Assembly (NCBI GenBank): GCA_025937955.1
Contig: JAICQI010000022.1
Span: 1 to 18,055, forward strand
From: Pyrinomonadaceae bacterium
GTDB taxonomy: Bacteria > Acidobacteriota > Blastocatellia > Pyrinomonadales > Pyrinomonadaceae
Direction of reading: 5' to 3'
Length of the DNA: 18,055 bases
Under the pieces are notes generated by a model that was not told where the DNA came from, did no database searches, and saw nothing but the letters and a program-made list of their open reading frames with translations. The translations under genes were made by a program, and so were the position numbers. Below are positions 1-7,916 of this stretch, in pieces; the stretch's first letter is position 1; each line of letters opens with the position of its first letter.

Positions 1-29
1 CCATTCGCTTTTTGAGTTTATGTGAGATT

Positions 30-108
30 GGGTCAGTACCGTAACGCGGTAGCGTCGGGGTCGTGTTGCCGGTCGTGACCCGACGCTACCGCGTTACGGT
101 ACTGACCC
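30..108. repeat. Long perfect inverted repeat with nested hairpins
   Basis: Positions 30-59 and 79-108 are perfect reverse complements (30 bp each) around a 19-base loop. Each arm contains its own small inverted repeat: TACCG at 37-41 against CGGTA at 47-51 in the left arm, and TACCG at 87-91 against CGGTA at 97-101 in the right. GGTCGTG occurs twice, at 59-65 and 71-77, spanning the loop. The element could extrude as a cruciform or fold in RNA as one long stem. It ends 27 bases before aroB. No T-run follows, so it is not a textbook terminator. It resembles REP/BIME-type palindromic elements in form; that family assignment is inference. Confidence 0.9.
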
Positions 109-135
109 GAGTTCTCCTGGACTTCTGCCCCAAAA

Positions 136-1275
136 ATGCACCGCCTGGAAATCTCACTCAAACAAGCAGCTCGCAAAAGCGAAATAAACATCAGCGGCGG
201 CATCCGGCGAAAGCTCGGTCAGCTAATTTCGCTCAAGGCGCCGCGCCGTGTTGCGATTATCTCGAATCAGCGGGTTTTTGATTTGTACGGCCGCGAGGTT
301 GTGCGTTCTTTGAAAGCGGCGGGGTTTAAGCCAATCGAGTGGCTGATGCCCGAGGGTGAACGTTACAAATCGTTCCGGATCCTGGAAAAAGCCGTCACCT
401 TTCTCAGTGAAAATCGCCTTGAAAGAGACGATCTCGTGATGGCGCTGGGCGGCGGCGTGGTTGGCGATCTCGCCGGTTTTAGCGCGGCGATTTACTTGCG
501 CGGACTGCCGCTGGCGCAGGTTCCGACAACCCTGCTGTCACAGATAGATTCCTCGGTGGGCGGCAAGACCGGAATCAATCTTCCAACCGGCAAAAACCTC
601 GTCGGCGCTTTTCACCAGCCTGCGTCAGTCTTCATCGACACGGAAACGCTCGTGTCGTTGCCTCCGCGCGAGTTGGTTTCCGGGTTCTGCGAAATGGTCA
701 AACAAGCCCTAATCTCCGATCGAGCGCTTTTCGAAACTACGGTGAATTGTCTTCAAAAAGCCGGCAGCAACCGTGATTTTCTGGTCTCGCCGGAGTTTGA
801 AAATTTGATCGCAGCGCATTGCGGGTTCAAGGCGTCGATCGTCGCCAATGATGAGCGCGAGTCAACCACGCGGTCCGATACAAAGTCGCGCCGCGTGCTC
901 AACTTTGGACACACAACCGCGCACGCGCTCGAGACGATTACAAACTATCGCGTGTTCCGGCATGGCGAGGCGGTTGGTTATGGAATGTTAGTTGCCGCAG
1001 AACTGTCGCGAAACCTGGGTCTCATTGACGCAGGGGAGCTCAAATCATTGCGCGAGGCGGTCAGTCTTTGTGGGCCACTTCCGCGGGCTGACAATCTCGA
1101 AATCAATCAGATCATCCGCGCACTGAAGCACGATAAGAAGAGCGTTGGTGGTCAGATCAACTGGGTGTTGCTCGAGGGGATAGGCCGGCCGCGAATCATC
1201 GAAGGCCGGCTAATCAGTGCGAAATCTTTGCGTCTGGCGTTGCGAGCTGGATTACAGAAAGAGAGTGTCCACTAA
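136..1275 (+). CDS. aroB: 3-dehydroquinate synthase
   Basis: The 379-residue protein converts DAHP to 3-dehydroquinate, the second step of the shikimate pathway, in the cytoplasm. The NAD-binding half has PEGERYK (72-78) and the glycine-rich GGGVVGD (105-111), followed by PTTLLSQIDSSVGGKTGIN (130-148). The family's metal ligands are visible as E186 (GFCEMVK), H259 (NFGHT) and H276 (HGEAVGYGM). Length is close to the family's usual 350-380. A stretch of about ten residues between DERE and LNFGHT (243-253, rich in S, T, R and K) is longer than in many homologues. The reading frame is closed by a TGA at 103, so ATG 136 is the only sensible start, yet no Shine-Dalgarno sequence precedes it. The stop shares one base with the next ATG (TAATG), so the two genes are probably translationally coupled. 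Confidence 0.96.
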   Translation: MHRLEISLKQAARKSEINISGGIRRKLGQLISLKAPRRVAIISNQRVFDLYGREVVRSLKAAGFKPIEWLMPEGERYKSFRILEKAVTFLSENRLERDDLVMALGGGVVGDLAGFSAAIYLRGLPLAQVPTTLLSQIDSSVGGKTGINLPTGKNLVGAFHQPASVFIDTETLVSLPPRELVSGFCEMVKQALISDRALFETTVNCLQKAGSNRDFLVSPEFENLIAAHCGFKASIVANDERESTTRSDTKSRRVLNFGHTTAHALETITNYRVFRHGEAVGYGMLVAAELSRNLGLIDAGELKSLREAVSLCGPLPRADNLEINQIIRALKHDKKSVGGQINWVLLEGIGRPRIIEGRLISAKSLRLALRAGLQKESVH

Positions 1276-1649
1276 TGCGAAGATCAGGAGAACGAGGCAG
1301 TGCGAGTCTCAAGTTTCTCGTTGTGATGGCGATTTTGGGTGCGACCGCTTACGCGGGATATCTTTACGTGCCAGTGGCGGTCAACGCAGCCACGTATAAA
1401 GACCTGATGCAGCACCTTACGGAGGTAGCCGCAACCCAGGGACATCCTCCTTCATGGTTAGGCGATCAACTCGCGAAAAGTGCGCCTGAATACGGTATTC
1501 CGGAAGATGCCGTCATCACGCCTGCGACCCAGGATGGGCGACTCGAAGTGAGAGTGCAGTTCGTTAAAGTAATCGAGTTCCCCGGTTATCCTTACAACTA
1601 CGAATTTGATTACACCGCCAAGAGCACCGCCTTCTTAACTTTCAAGTAA
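1275..1649 (+). CDS. Small single-pass membrane protein, prepilin-like N-terminus, function unknown
   Basis: This 124-residue protein is not recognised with certainty. After a short basic start (MRRSGERGSASLK) comes one hydrophobic helix, about residues 14-36. It is followed by an exported or periplasmic tail containing HPPSWLGDQLAKSAPEYGI and a C-terminal stretch that reads like beta strands (LEVRVQFVKVIEF ... YEFDYTAKSTAFLTF). The basic head, small residues and hydrophobic run recall type IV pilin, TadE or DUF4845-like proteins. However, the residue five after Gly8 is Lys13, not the Glu expected at +5 of a prepilin peptidase site. Its ATG overlaps the aroB stop by one base, so it should be co-expressed with aroB; nothing ties it functionally to the shikimate pathway. 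A repeat hairpin follows two bases after the stop. Confidence 0.75.
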   Translation: MRRSGERGSASLKFLVVMAILGATAYAGYLYVPVAVNAATYKDLMQHLTEVAATQGHPPSWLGDQLAKSAPEYGIPEDAVITPATQDGRLEVRVQFVKVIEFPGYPYNYEFDYTAKSTAFLTFK

Positions 1650-1651
1650 AA

Positions 1652-1715
1652 TTTAGCCGCAGATGAACGCGGGTAAACGCAGATCTGCGTTCATCAGCGT
1701 TCATCTGCGGCTAAA
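1652..1715. terminator. Repeat-derived hairpin between convergent genes, probable bidirectional terminator
   Basis: Arms 1652-1670 and 1697-1715 are perfect 19-bp reverse complements (TTTAGCCGCAGATGAACGC). Inside the loop, 1676-1691 is a perfect 16-base palindrome, AACGCAGATCTGCGTT. The hairpin fills the 68-base gap between the stop of the small membrane protein and the stop of rpoD on the other strand. An A-rich run before it and T-rich bases on the opposite strand give a weak terminator signature both ways. The arms belong to the 10-bp repeat family found in other gaps of this window. The terminator role is inferred from position. Confidence 0.65.
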
Positions 1716-1717
1716 AT

Positions 1718-3451
1718 CTATCGTGGGGCGCCGTCGAGAAAGGCTTTGAGTTTTCGGGAGCGTGAGGGGTGGCGCAGCTTGCGTAGAGCTTTCGCTTCGA
1801 TCTGTCGAATGCGCTCGCGCGTCACAGCGAAGTGCTGACCAACCTCCTCCAGCGTATGCTCGGATCCAGTCGTCCCCAGACCGAATCTCATCTTGATCAC
1901 TTTTTCCTCGCGCGGAGTTAGCGTGGCCAGAACCTCGTCGGTTATCTCGCGCAAGTTTGAAGCGACTACCGCGTCAGCTGGATTCAGGATCGACTTGTCT
2001 TCAATGAAATCGCCGAGATGTGAATCCTCTTCCTCGCCAATCGGCGTCTCCAGAGAGATCGGCTCCTGAGCGATCTTCAATACCTTCCGGACCTTCGAGA
2101 CCGGAATATCCATCTTTTTCGCGATCTCTTCACTTGTGGGTTCGCGACCCAACTCCTGGACCAGCGATCGAGATGTACGGATCAACTTATTGATCGTCTC
2201 GATCATGTGTACCGGAATGCGAATGGTCCGCGCCTGATCCGCAATGGCGCGCGTAATCGCCTGGCGAATCCACCACGTCGCGTACGTGGAAAACTTGTAG
2301 CCACGCCGCCACTCAAACTTGTCCACCGCTTTCATCAAACCGATGTTGCCCTCCTGAATCAGATCCAGGAACTGCAAACCACGGTTCGTGTACTTCTTCG
2401 CGATCGACACCACCAGCCGCAAGTTGGCCTCGACCAACTCGCGCTTCGCCTGACCTGTCTGTTGCTCGCCGACGACGATCGCCTGTAGCGATCTCTTGAT
2501 CTCAACCGGGCTTACGAAGTTGTCGATCTCGATCTGCTCCAGCCGCTTGCGTGCCATCGGGATGCGACGCTTTAACTCTTTCAGCTCCTCCGGCTTGAGC
2601 CGTTTTTTGGCTAACTTTTCGTTCGCGCTATCGATCTCTCGCTCGGCTTCGCGCACGGATTTCTGTACCGCGCGAATGGCGTTGATCAAACGCTGGCGCG
2701 CCCGTTCCGTTAAATTTAAACGACCGATCTCCTGGGCTATCTCGAGCCGGATACGCGCTACTCTTCGTTTGAGCCGAGTTAACTTCTTGGTCTTCTTTCC
2801 GCGCGTCAGCTTCTGCTCGACGCGGAGTTTCTCGAGCTCCTTCAATCCAAGCTTGCAGAGTTTTTCGATGTTCTGAATTCCTTCGATGGTCCAGGACCGG
2901 TATTCCTCGGCCTTGTCTTCGTCGCCGGTTAGCTCTGCCTGTTCGGAAAAGGTGACAGTTTCGCGAATGTTAACGCGGCCGTTAACAAGATCCTCGCCGA
3001 TCTTCATCAGCTCGCGAACGGCGATCGGAGAGCGCGCAATGGCTTTTTGAGTTTTCAGTTGCCCGCGCTCGATCCGCTTTGCGATTGCTACTTCGCCTTC
3101 GCGTGTGAGCAATGGGACCACGCCCATTTCGCGCAGGTAGAGTCGAACCGGATCGTTCGTCTTTTCAAGGGCGCCGGCGGAGAGATCGAGCTCGATGTCT
3201 TCGTCGAGACTGTCTTCATCTTCGTCGCTGACTGTCGCCGCAGCCTGCTCGAGTAATCGTTCGTCGGAATCGGCAACCGGAATGTTTGAGCCTTCGAGCT
3301 TCTGCAGCACGTCTTCAATGTCGTCGGGAGAAACAACATTGTCCGGTAATTCGCGGTTGAGATCGTCGAACGTCAGGTACTTCTTGTCGCCGCCCAGTTC
3401 GAGCAGTCGTTCCATCACGTCGTCGCGATCTTTGTCTTCCATAGTACTCAC
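1718..3451 (-). CDS. rpoD: Primary RNA polymerase sigma factor (sigma-70/RpoD)
   Basis: This 577-residue protein is the housekeeping sigma factor that directs RNA polymerase to -10/-35 promoters. A short acidic N-terminal region 1.1 (about 1-95) precedes region 1.2 (DPVRLYLREMGVVPLLTREG, 100-119). A basic, coiled-coil-rich non-conserved insert of about 200 residues follows. Region 2 runs about 338-412 (LRLVVSIAKKYTNRGLQFLD; then WRRGYKFSTYATWWIRQAIT). Region 3 follows, then region 4 from about 510 (LTPREEKVIKMRFGL) with its helix-turn-helix VTRERIRQIEAKALRKLR. The open frame extends to 3661, but that would overlap dnaG by 169 bases and add a non-conserved tail. I prefer GTG at 3451, seven bases after GGAG (3459-3462); ATG at 3442 is the alternative. 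It follows dnaG by 41 bases. Confidence 0.96.
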   Translation of the reverse strand: MSTMEDKDRDDVMERLLELGGDKKYLTFDDLNRELPDNVVSPDDIEDVLQKLEGSNIPVADSDERLLEQAAATVSDEDEDSLDEDIELDLSAGALEKTNDPVRLYLREMGVVPLLTREGEVAIAKRIERGQLKTQKAIARSPIAVRELMKIGEDLVNGRVNIRETVTFSEQAELTGDEDKAEEYRSWTIEGIQNIEKLCKLGLKELEKLRVEQKLTRGKKTKKLTRLKRRVARIRLEIAQEIGRLNLTERARQRLINAIRAVQKSVREAEREIDSANEKLAKKRLKPEELKELKRRIPMARKRLEQIEIDNFVSPVEIKRSLQAIVVGEQQTGQAKRELVEANLRLVVSIAKKYTNRGLQFLDLIQEGNIGLMKAVDKFEWRRGYKFSTYATWWIRQAITRAIADQARTIRIPVHMIETINKLIRTSRSLVQELGREPTSEEIAKKMDIPVSKVRKVLKIAQEPISLETPIGEEEDSHLGDFIEDKSILNPADAVVASNLREITDEVLATLTPREEKVIKMRFGLGTTGSEHTLEEVGQHFAVTRERIRQIEAKALRKLRHPSRSRKLKAFLDGAPR

Positions 3452-3458
3452 TGTTTCG

Positions 3459-3462
3459 CTCC
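3459..3462 (-). promoter_or_regulatory. Ribosome binding site that decides the rpoD start
   Basis: Read on the minus strand, GGAG is followed by seven bases (CGAAACA) and then GTG at 3451-3449. The ATG three codons later would sit 16 bases from GGAG, which is too far, so the GTG start is favoured. The site lies in the 41-base gap after dnaG. Confidence 0.7.
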
Positions 3463-3492
3463 GAGTTACTACTTGAATAACGCGAGGTTGCT

Positions 3493-5301
3493 TCACTGTG
3501 GAGGCTGCAGCATTCCCTGACGTTGTGCAGAGAGTTGAATCTGTTCTGCCGAAAGTTTCGAAACTTTCTCGATGTCCTGTTCCCGTTCGGCTTTCGCCAA
3601 TTCTCTTTTCAGCTCTTCGATTCGCTGTTCGAGCTTCATTCGCCTGAACGTTGAGACACATTCTGCAGCGACGTAATGCTCGTTTGAGCCGTGCAAAGAG
3701 GAGTTCATCAAGACCATCGGGACCATGCTGGTGGCGGATTCGTCGCCCTCGGTCTTGGCGCTCAGCGCGTCGAAGTCAATTTCCGTTCCTTCGCGTTCGA
3801 GCTCAAACAAGGCTTTAAAGAGCGGCGCTGTTGCCAGGTCTTCGTAATCTTCTTCTCGCAACATCGGCAAAACCTCGCGCCTCAAATTCGCATCCGCGAA
3901 CAGCAATCCAAGCAAACGCTGTTCTGCGGCGGTGGCTTCGGTTCGTCTTGTCAACGACTGAACGCTATCAGCACGCAGCGGACGATTGTGCCGCACTGTT
4001 TGCCATAACTCGCGTCGCCAGGTTGATGAATTGACGTTCTCTCGATCGATTCCGAGCGCATCCATCGCCATGTCGAAATACTCGCGCTTCTGAACACCGT
4101 TCTTGACCGCCCGAAGGTAGGGAAGAACTTCTTCGACGGCTTCAGCCTTTTCCGCGGGCCGGTGAAGATTACGGTCGCGTAAAGCGCTTTCGATCACGAA
4201 TTGTATGTGTGGTTGTGCCTGCGCTCGTTGCCGCTGATACTCAGTTACACCAAACTTTCGGATGAACTCATCGGGATCCGCATTGTCGGGTAGTACTAAA
4301 ACTTTTACTTCAAGATCCTCTGCGAGGAGAATTTCGATCGACTTCTTCGCCGCCTGTATGCCGGCGCGGTCGCCATCATAGTTGACTAGCACTTTGCGCG
4401 CAAACCGACTTAGAAGCTTTGCCTGATCGTTCGTCAGTGCTGTTCCCAAACTCGCTACCACGTTTCGCACTCCAAACTGATACGGCACGATCAAATCGAG
4501 AAATCCTTCCACCAGGATCGCGTAGCCCTGACGTCGGATCTCATCACGAGTGAGGTTCAGGCCGAAAAGATTTCGACCTTTTACATATGCAGCGGTTTCG
4601 GGCGAGTTGATGTATTTCGCATCCTCGCCTTTCAGTGTGCGACCACCAAAAGCGATGGGCCGTCCCTGCGCATCGAGCACCGGAAACATCAATCGACCGC
4701 GAAATCGATCATAAGAACGGTTGCTGTCTTCTTTTTTTGCAACCAGCCCGCTACGATCAATATGTTCCTGAGTGGCCCCTTTGTTTCGCAGATAAATCGA
4801 AAGTGAGTCCCAACTGTCGGGCGCGTAACCGAGACGAAAAGTTTTTTGCGTTTCTTCGGAGATTTCCCGCTGTGCCAGATAGTCGCGGGCGATGCGTCCT
4901 TCGTTGCTCGTTTCGAGCTGCTGTTGCCACCACTCCATGGCCCAGGAGTTGAGTTGGATGACGTAATCTGCTTCCTGGCGTCGCGCTTCGAAGCGGCCGT
5001 CGTCCACCATTTTCGGCAGCGGCATGCCGATCTTGTCCGCAACGATTTTGATAGCTTCCGGAAAGTTGACGCGCTCGATTTCCATAACGAAATTGAAAAC
5101 CGAGCCACCCTTGTGACAGCCAAAGCAGTAGAAAATTTCCTTGGCAGGACTGACTGAAAACGACGGCGTCTTTTCTTTGTGAAACGGACAGCACGCCATC
5201 CAGTTAGCGCCCTTCTTCTTGAGCTGCACGTAGTCCTGAATGACGCGGACGATGTCTGCCTGACGTTTGAGATCGTCGATGAATGTCTGGGGGTAACGCA
5301 T
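3493..5301 (-). CDS. dnaG: DNA primase
   Basis: The 602-residue DnaG synthesises RNA primers at the replication fork. The N-terminal CHC2 zinc domain has ligands C38 and H41 (CCPFH) and C59 and C62 (YCFGC). The catalytic core carries the EGFLDL motif with E265 and the TOPRIM aspartates D309 and D311 (NYDGDRAG), at the same numbers as in the E. coli enzyme. LGTALT lies at 285-290. The C-terminal part, from about 440, is a shorter helical region ending in a charged coiled coil (RRMKLEQRIEELKRELAKAE). It is the expected place for helicase (DnaB) contact but is less conserved. Length is typical (about 580-640). It lies 41 bases upstream of rpoD, as in the macromolecular-synthesis operon, though rpsU is not visible. 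No clear Shine-Dalgarno sequence precedes the ATG. Confidence 0.97.
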   Translation of the reverse strand: MRYPQTFIDDLKRQADIVRVIQDYVQLKKKGANWMACCPFHKEKTPSFSVSPAKEIFYCFGCHKGGSVFNFVMEIERVNFPEAIKIVADKIGMPLPKMVDDGRFEARRQEADYVIQLNSWAMEWWQQQLETSNEGRIARDYLAQREISEETQKTFRLGYAPDSWDSLSIYLRNKGATQEHIDRSGLVAKKEDSNRSYDRFRGRLMFPVLDAQGRPIAFGGRTLKGEDAKYINSPETAAYVKGRNLFGLNLTRDEIRRQGYAILVEGFLDLIVPYQFGVRNVVASLGTALTNDQAKLLSRFARKVLVNYDGDRAGIQAAKKSIEILLAEDLEVKVLVLPDNADPDEFIRKFGVTEYQRQRAQAQPHIQFVIESALRDRNLHRPAEKAEAVEEVLPYLRAVKNGVQKREYFDMAMDALGIDRENVNSSTWRRELWQTVRHNRPLRADSVQSLTRRTEATAAEQRLLGLLFADANLRREVLPMLREEDYEDLATAPLFKALFELEREGTEIDFDALSAKTEGDESATSMVPMVLMNSSLHGSNEHYVAAECVSTFRRMKLEQRIEELKRELAKAEREQDIEKVSKLSAEQIQLSAQRQGMLQPPQ

Positions 5302-5313
5302 CTCTTAAAATGG

Positions 5314-5373
5314 GCCGCAGATTTACGCGGATGAGTTTGGATAATCGATTTTATATCCGCGTTAATCTGTGGC
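5314..5373. repeat. Imperfect hairpin repeat in the mutS2-dnaG gap
   Basis: Arms 5314-5332 (GCCGCAGATTTACGCGGAT) and 5355-5373 (ATCCGCGTTAATCTGTGGC) pair over 19 positions with two mismatches, around a 22-base AT-rich loop. Read on the minus strand, the element starts as TAGCCACAGATTAACGCGGAT, and its first TAG is the mutS2 stop codon. It is the same family as the hairpin at 1652-1715. It may attenuate or process the mutS2-dnaG transcript; that is inference. Confidence 0.8.
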
Positions 5374-7826
5374 TATTGTCTCAACTCAACCAGTGTTGCG
5401 CCAGTACCGCCCTGATCGGGAGGGGCGGGGAGGAAACGAGAAACGTGAGGGTGGCCGTCGAGGAGACCCGCGATGGCGCGTCGCAGGGCACCGGTGCCGT
5501 GCCCGTGAACGATTCGGACTTGACTCAAGCTCGCCAGGGAGGCTTCATCGAGAAACTTATCGACTGCGTCGACTGCTTCATCCGTTGTGCGTCCGATCAC
5601 GTTTAGTTCTGACTGCGCCTTCTGTTCAGCCGCTGCCAGATGAATTTCAGTGTTTGCGGAGCGTCGCAGTTTTTCCAATTTACCTGCTTGCAGCTTTGAA
5701 CTCGCCGGAGCTTCGACGAGCTCGAGGTTCTCGAGCTTCTCTCTGAACTTGAGGGACTTCACGCGCACCTCTGCCAGACCATCCTTGATCTGATCCACCA
5801 CTCCCACAGATCCAAAGGAACGAAGTTTTACTTTATCGCCCACAACAATCTCGCGTGGCGCCGCAGCAACGTACTGCGGGACCTCTTCAGTTTCCGGCTC
5901 GACGCGCTCCGGTTGGACCGTCTGACCTTCACGCACAACGCGCACACTTCTTGGCACGGTGCGTTTCATCTCGGCGACCTGGCGTTGCGCTTCTCGCTCG
6001 ACTCTTACGCGCTCAGTGCGATCTTCAATGCGTGCCACCAACTCCTGCGCGCGTTTCTCGAGGTCGGCGAGCGTGCGTTGCACAGTCTGCTCAAACGTTG
6101 CTTGCCGTTCACGCTCATGTTTCACTGCCTCTTTGTCGAGCGAAGCGAATTTTTCAGCGACTGCCTTTCGCTCCTCCTCGAGCGCAACACGCAAAGACTC
6201 CGCGTCTTCCGCTTCTCGCTTGATGCGTCGCAAATATTCAGACGCCTGCAACGACGACTCTTTAACAGATCTCATCGCGCTGTCGACGATCCCCATCGGC
6301 ACGCCAAACCTGCGAGCGATCTCCAATCCCGACGAAGCGCCAGCCATGCCGACGACCAACCGGTAGGTCGGTCTCAAAGTCTTTTCGTCAAACTCAACGC
6401 TCGCATTAATCACGCCCTCTTCGTTGCCTGCGTACATCTTGAGTCCGCTGTAATGCGTAGTGGCGATGACGTGCGCGCCGCAAACCCTGCGGAAATGATC
6501 GACAACAGCCACGCCGAGCGCCGATCCTTCCTCAGGATCAGTTCCGGTTCCGACTTCATCCAGCAGGACCAACGCGGGCGCCTCGCACACCTCGATCATT
6601 CGCGAGATGTTTGCGACGTGTGACGTAAACGTCGAGAGATTTGCGGCCAGCGATTGATGATCGCCGATATCCGCCAGCACAGACGCATAAAACGGAAACC
6701 GTGCTGACCGCGCCGGCACGGAAATTCCTGACAACGCCATCAACGCGAGCAGACCCGTCGTTTTCAAAACGACAGTCTTGCCACCGGCATTCGCGCCGGA
6801 GATCACCATCGCGTTCTTTTCATCGTCGAGTGCAAACGAGACCGGGACCACCGCGCCGCCTGTTGCGCGCAGGTTTTCCTCGAGCAACGGGTGCCGCGCT
6901 TCGACTAATTCCAACTGCCCGCTTGTATATGCATCTCTCCGCGTTTGTATTTCAGGAACGACGCAGTTGAACGTCTGGTGAAAAACGGCGCGAGCGTTGA
7001 TGAAGTCGAGCTCGGCGACCGCTTCCGCAGCCATCTCGATGGCCGGCAGTTGCGCGCGCAACTCTGCTGACAACCCGGAGAGGATCCGGGCAATCTCGCG
7101 CGCCTCGCTCTCGTGCAGGCTCTGCAACTCGTTATTGGCGTCAATCGTTTCGAGCGGCTCGACGAAAGCAGTCGCGCCGGAAGACGAATAGCCATGGGCC
7201 ACACCCTGGACCCGCCCGCGATGATCGGCTTTAACGGGAATCACAAAACGATCGTTACGGATCGTGACGAGCTCGTCCTGGATCGCTTCAGCGGACCTGT
7301 GCATCAGTCTTTCGAGCGAGCGCGTGATGCGCGAGCGCAGTACGTTGATCTCGTGACGAATATTCGCCAGCTCAGGACTGGCACGATCGTCGAGCTCTCC
7401 ACTCGGCAGGATCTTGTTCGTTACGCGTGCGACGAGCGAGTTGAGATCGCGCGGTAGATTTTCAACCAGTTGCCACAACACCGGCGCATTCTCGCGCTCA
7501 GCGAGAATGGCAGCGCGTGCAGACATCGCCTGTTCGCAAAGACGCGCTGTTTGCAAAATAGCGAGCGGATCCAGGCTCGCCCCTTCGACTCGCAGACGCG
7601 CAATCGCTTCGGTTGGATCACTCAGTCCGTTGAACCACCACTTGACTCCGCGACGTCTCAACGTGACGCACTCTGACAACGCGGAAAGCTCGCGTCGCAA
7701 AGCATCAACGTCGTCGATAGGCGTGAGAGCGTCGACGCGCCGCTGTCCTGTTTCGGTCTGCGCGTTTCGTTTTATCAGCTCCAGCAGGTGCTGATATTCG
7801 AGAGTTGTGAATGCCTGTTTGTTCAA
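5373..7826 (-). CDS. mutS2: MutS2 family ATPase with C-terminal Smr domain
   Basis: The 817-residue protein belongs to MutS2 (RqcU/MutSB), known for suppressing recombination and, in some bacteria, for rescuing collided ribosomes. It lacks the mismatch-recognition domain of MutS. The core and clamp lie at about 1-330. The ABC-type ATPase has Walker A GANAGGKT (344-351), LSTFTSHV (397-404), Walker B VLLDEVGTG (420-428) and the switch histidine in TTHYSGLK (456-463). A long charged coiled coil spans about 525-625, then a KOW-like patch (VVGDKVKLRSFGSVGVV, 661-677) and an Smr domain (741-817). Smr keeps HGHGTG (774-779), but the usual LDLRG-type motif reads LNVIG (741-745). The start is TTG: an in-frame TAG lies just upstream, and the N-terminus MNKQAFTTLEYQHLLELI fits the family. 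A repeat hairpin separates it from dnaG, 71 bases downstream. Confidence 0.95.
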   Translation of the reverse strand: MNKQAFTTLEYQHLLELIKRNAQTETGQRRVDALTPIDDVDALRRELSALSECVTLRRRGVKWWFNGLSDPTEAIARLRVEGASLDPLAILQTARLCEQAMSARAAILAERENAPVLWQLVENLPRDLNSLVARVTNKILPSGELDDRASPELANIRHEINVLRSRITRSLERLMHRSAEAIQDELVTIRNDRFVIPVKADHRGRVQGVAHGYSSSGATAFVEPLETIDANNELQSLHESEAREIARILSGLSAELRAQLPAIEMAAEAVAELDFINARAVFHQTFNCVVPEIQTRRDAYTSGQLELVEARHPLLEENLRATGGAVVPVSFALDDEKNAMVISGANAGGKTVVLKTTGLLALMALSGISVPARSARFPFYASVLADIGDHQSLAANLSTFTSHVANISRMIEVCEAPALVLLDEVGTGTDPEEGSALGVAVVDHFRRVCGAHVIATTHYSGLKMYAGNEEGVINASVEFDEKTLRPTYRLVVGMAGASSGLEIARRFGVPMGIVDSAMRSVKESSLQASEYLRRIKREAEDAESLRVALEEERKAVAEKFASLDKEAVKHERERQATFEQTVQRTLADLEKRAQELVARIEDRTERVRVEREAQRQVAEMKRTVPRSVRVVREGQTVQPERVEPETEEVPQYVAAAPREIVVGDKVKLRSFGSVGVVDQIKDGLAEVRVKSLKFREKLENLELVEAPASSKLQAGKLEKLRRSANTEIHLAAAEQKAQSELNVIGRTTDEAVDAVDKFLDEASLASLSQVRIVHGHGTGALRRAIAGLLDGHPHVSRFLPAPPDQGGTGATLVELRQ

Positions 7827-7844
7827 GAGCTAAAGGTTAAAGTA

Positions 7845-7879
7845 TTAGCCACGGATTTGCACGGATGCACATGGATCGT
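7845..7879 (+). repeat. 10-bp periodic repeat in the divergent mutS2/CMD gap
   Basis: TTAGCCACGGATTTGCACGG and the bases after it contain three successive units with GGAT spaced at 10-bp steps (7852, 7862 and 7872). It is one arm only, without a facing copy. It lies in the 90-base region that should hold the promoters for both mutS2 and the downstream plus-strand genes; no convincing -35/-10 pair was seen there. Confidence 0.6.
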
Positions 7880-7916
7880 ACAATGAGGGTTCAATTTACA
7901 TGAAAGGGCGCACGCA

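Noticed and set aside
30..108. CRISPR repeat-spacer or insertion-sequence end
   Set aside because: There are only two copies, in inverted orientation, with no spacer array and no transposase or cas gene in the window.
1275..1649. Type IV prepilin call for the 124-residue protein
   Set aside because: The residue at +5 after the candidate cleavage glycine is Lys rather than Glu, and no pilus assembly genes are nearby.
3452..3661. N-terminal extension of rpoD into dnaG
   Set aside because: It overlaps the conserved dnaG 3' end by 169 bases, has no sigma-factor similarity, and a ribosome site supports the downstream GTG.
5913..6623. 236-residue plus-strand open frame
   Set aside because: It lies wholly antisense to the ATPase and coiled-coil parts of mutS2, its translation is Arg/His/Ser-rich without any motif, and it is explained by codon bias of the real gene.
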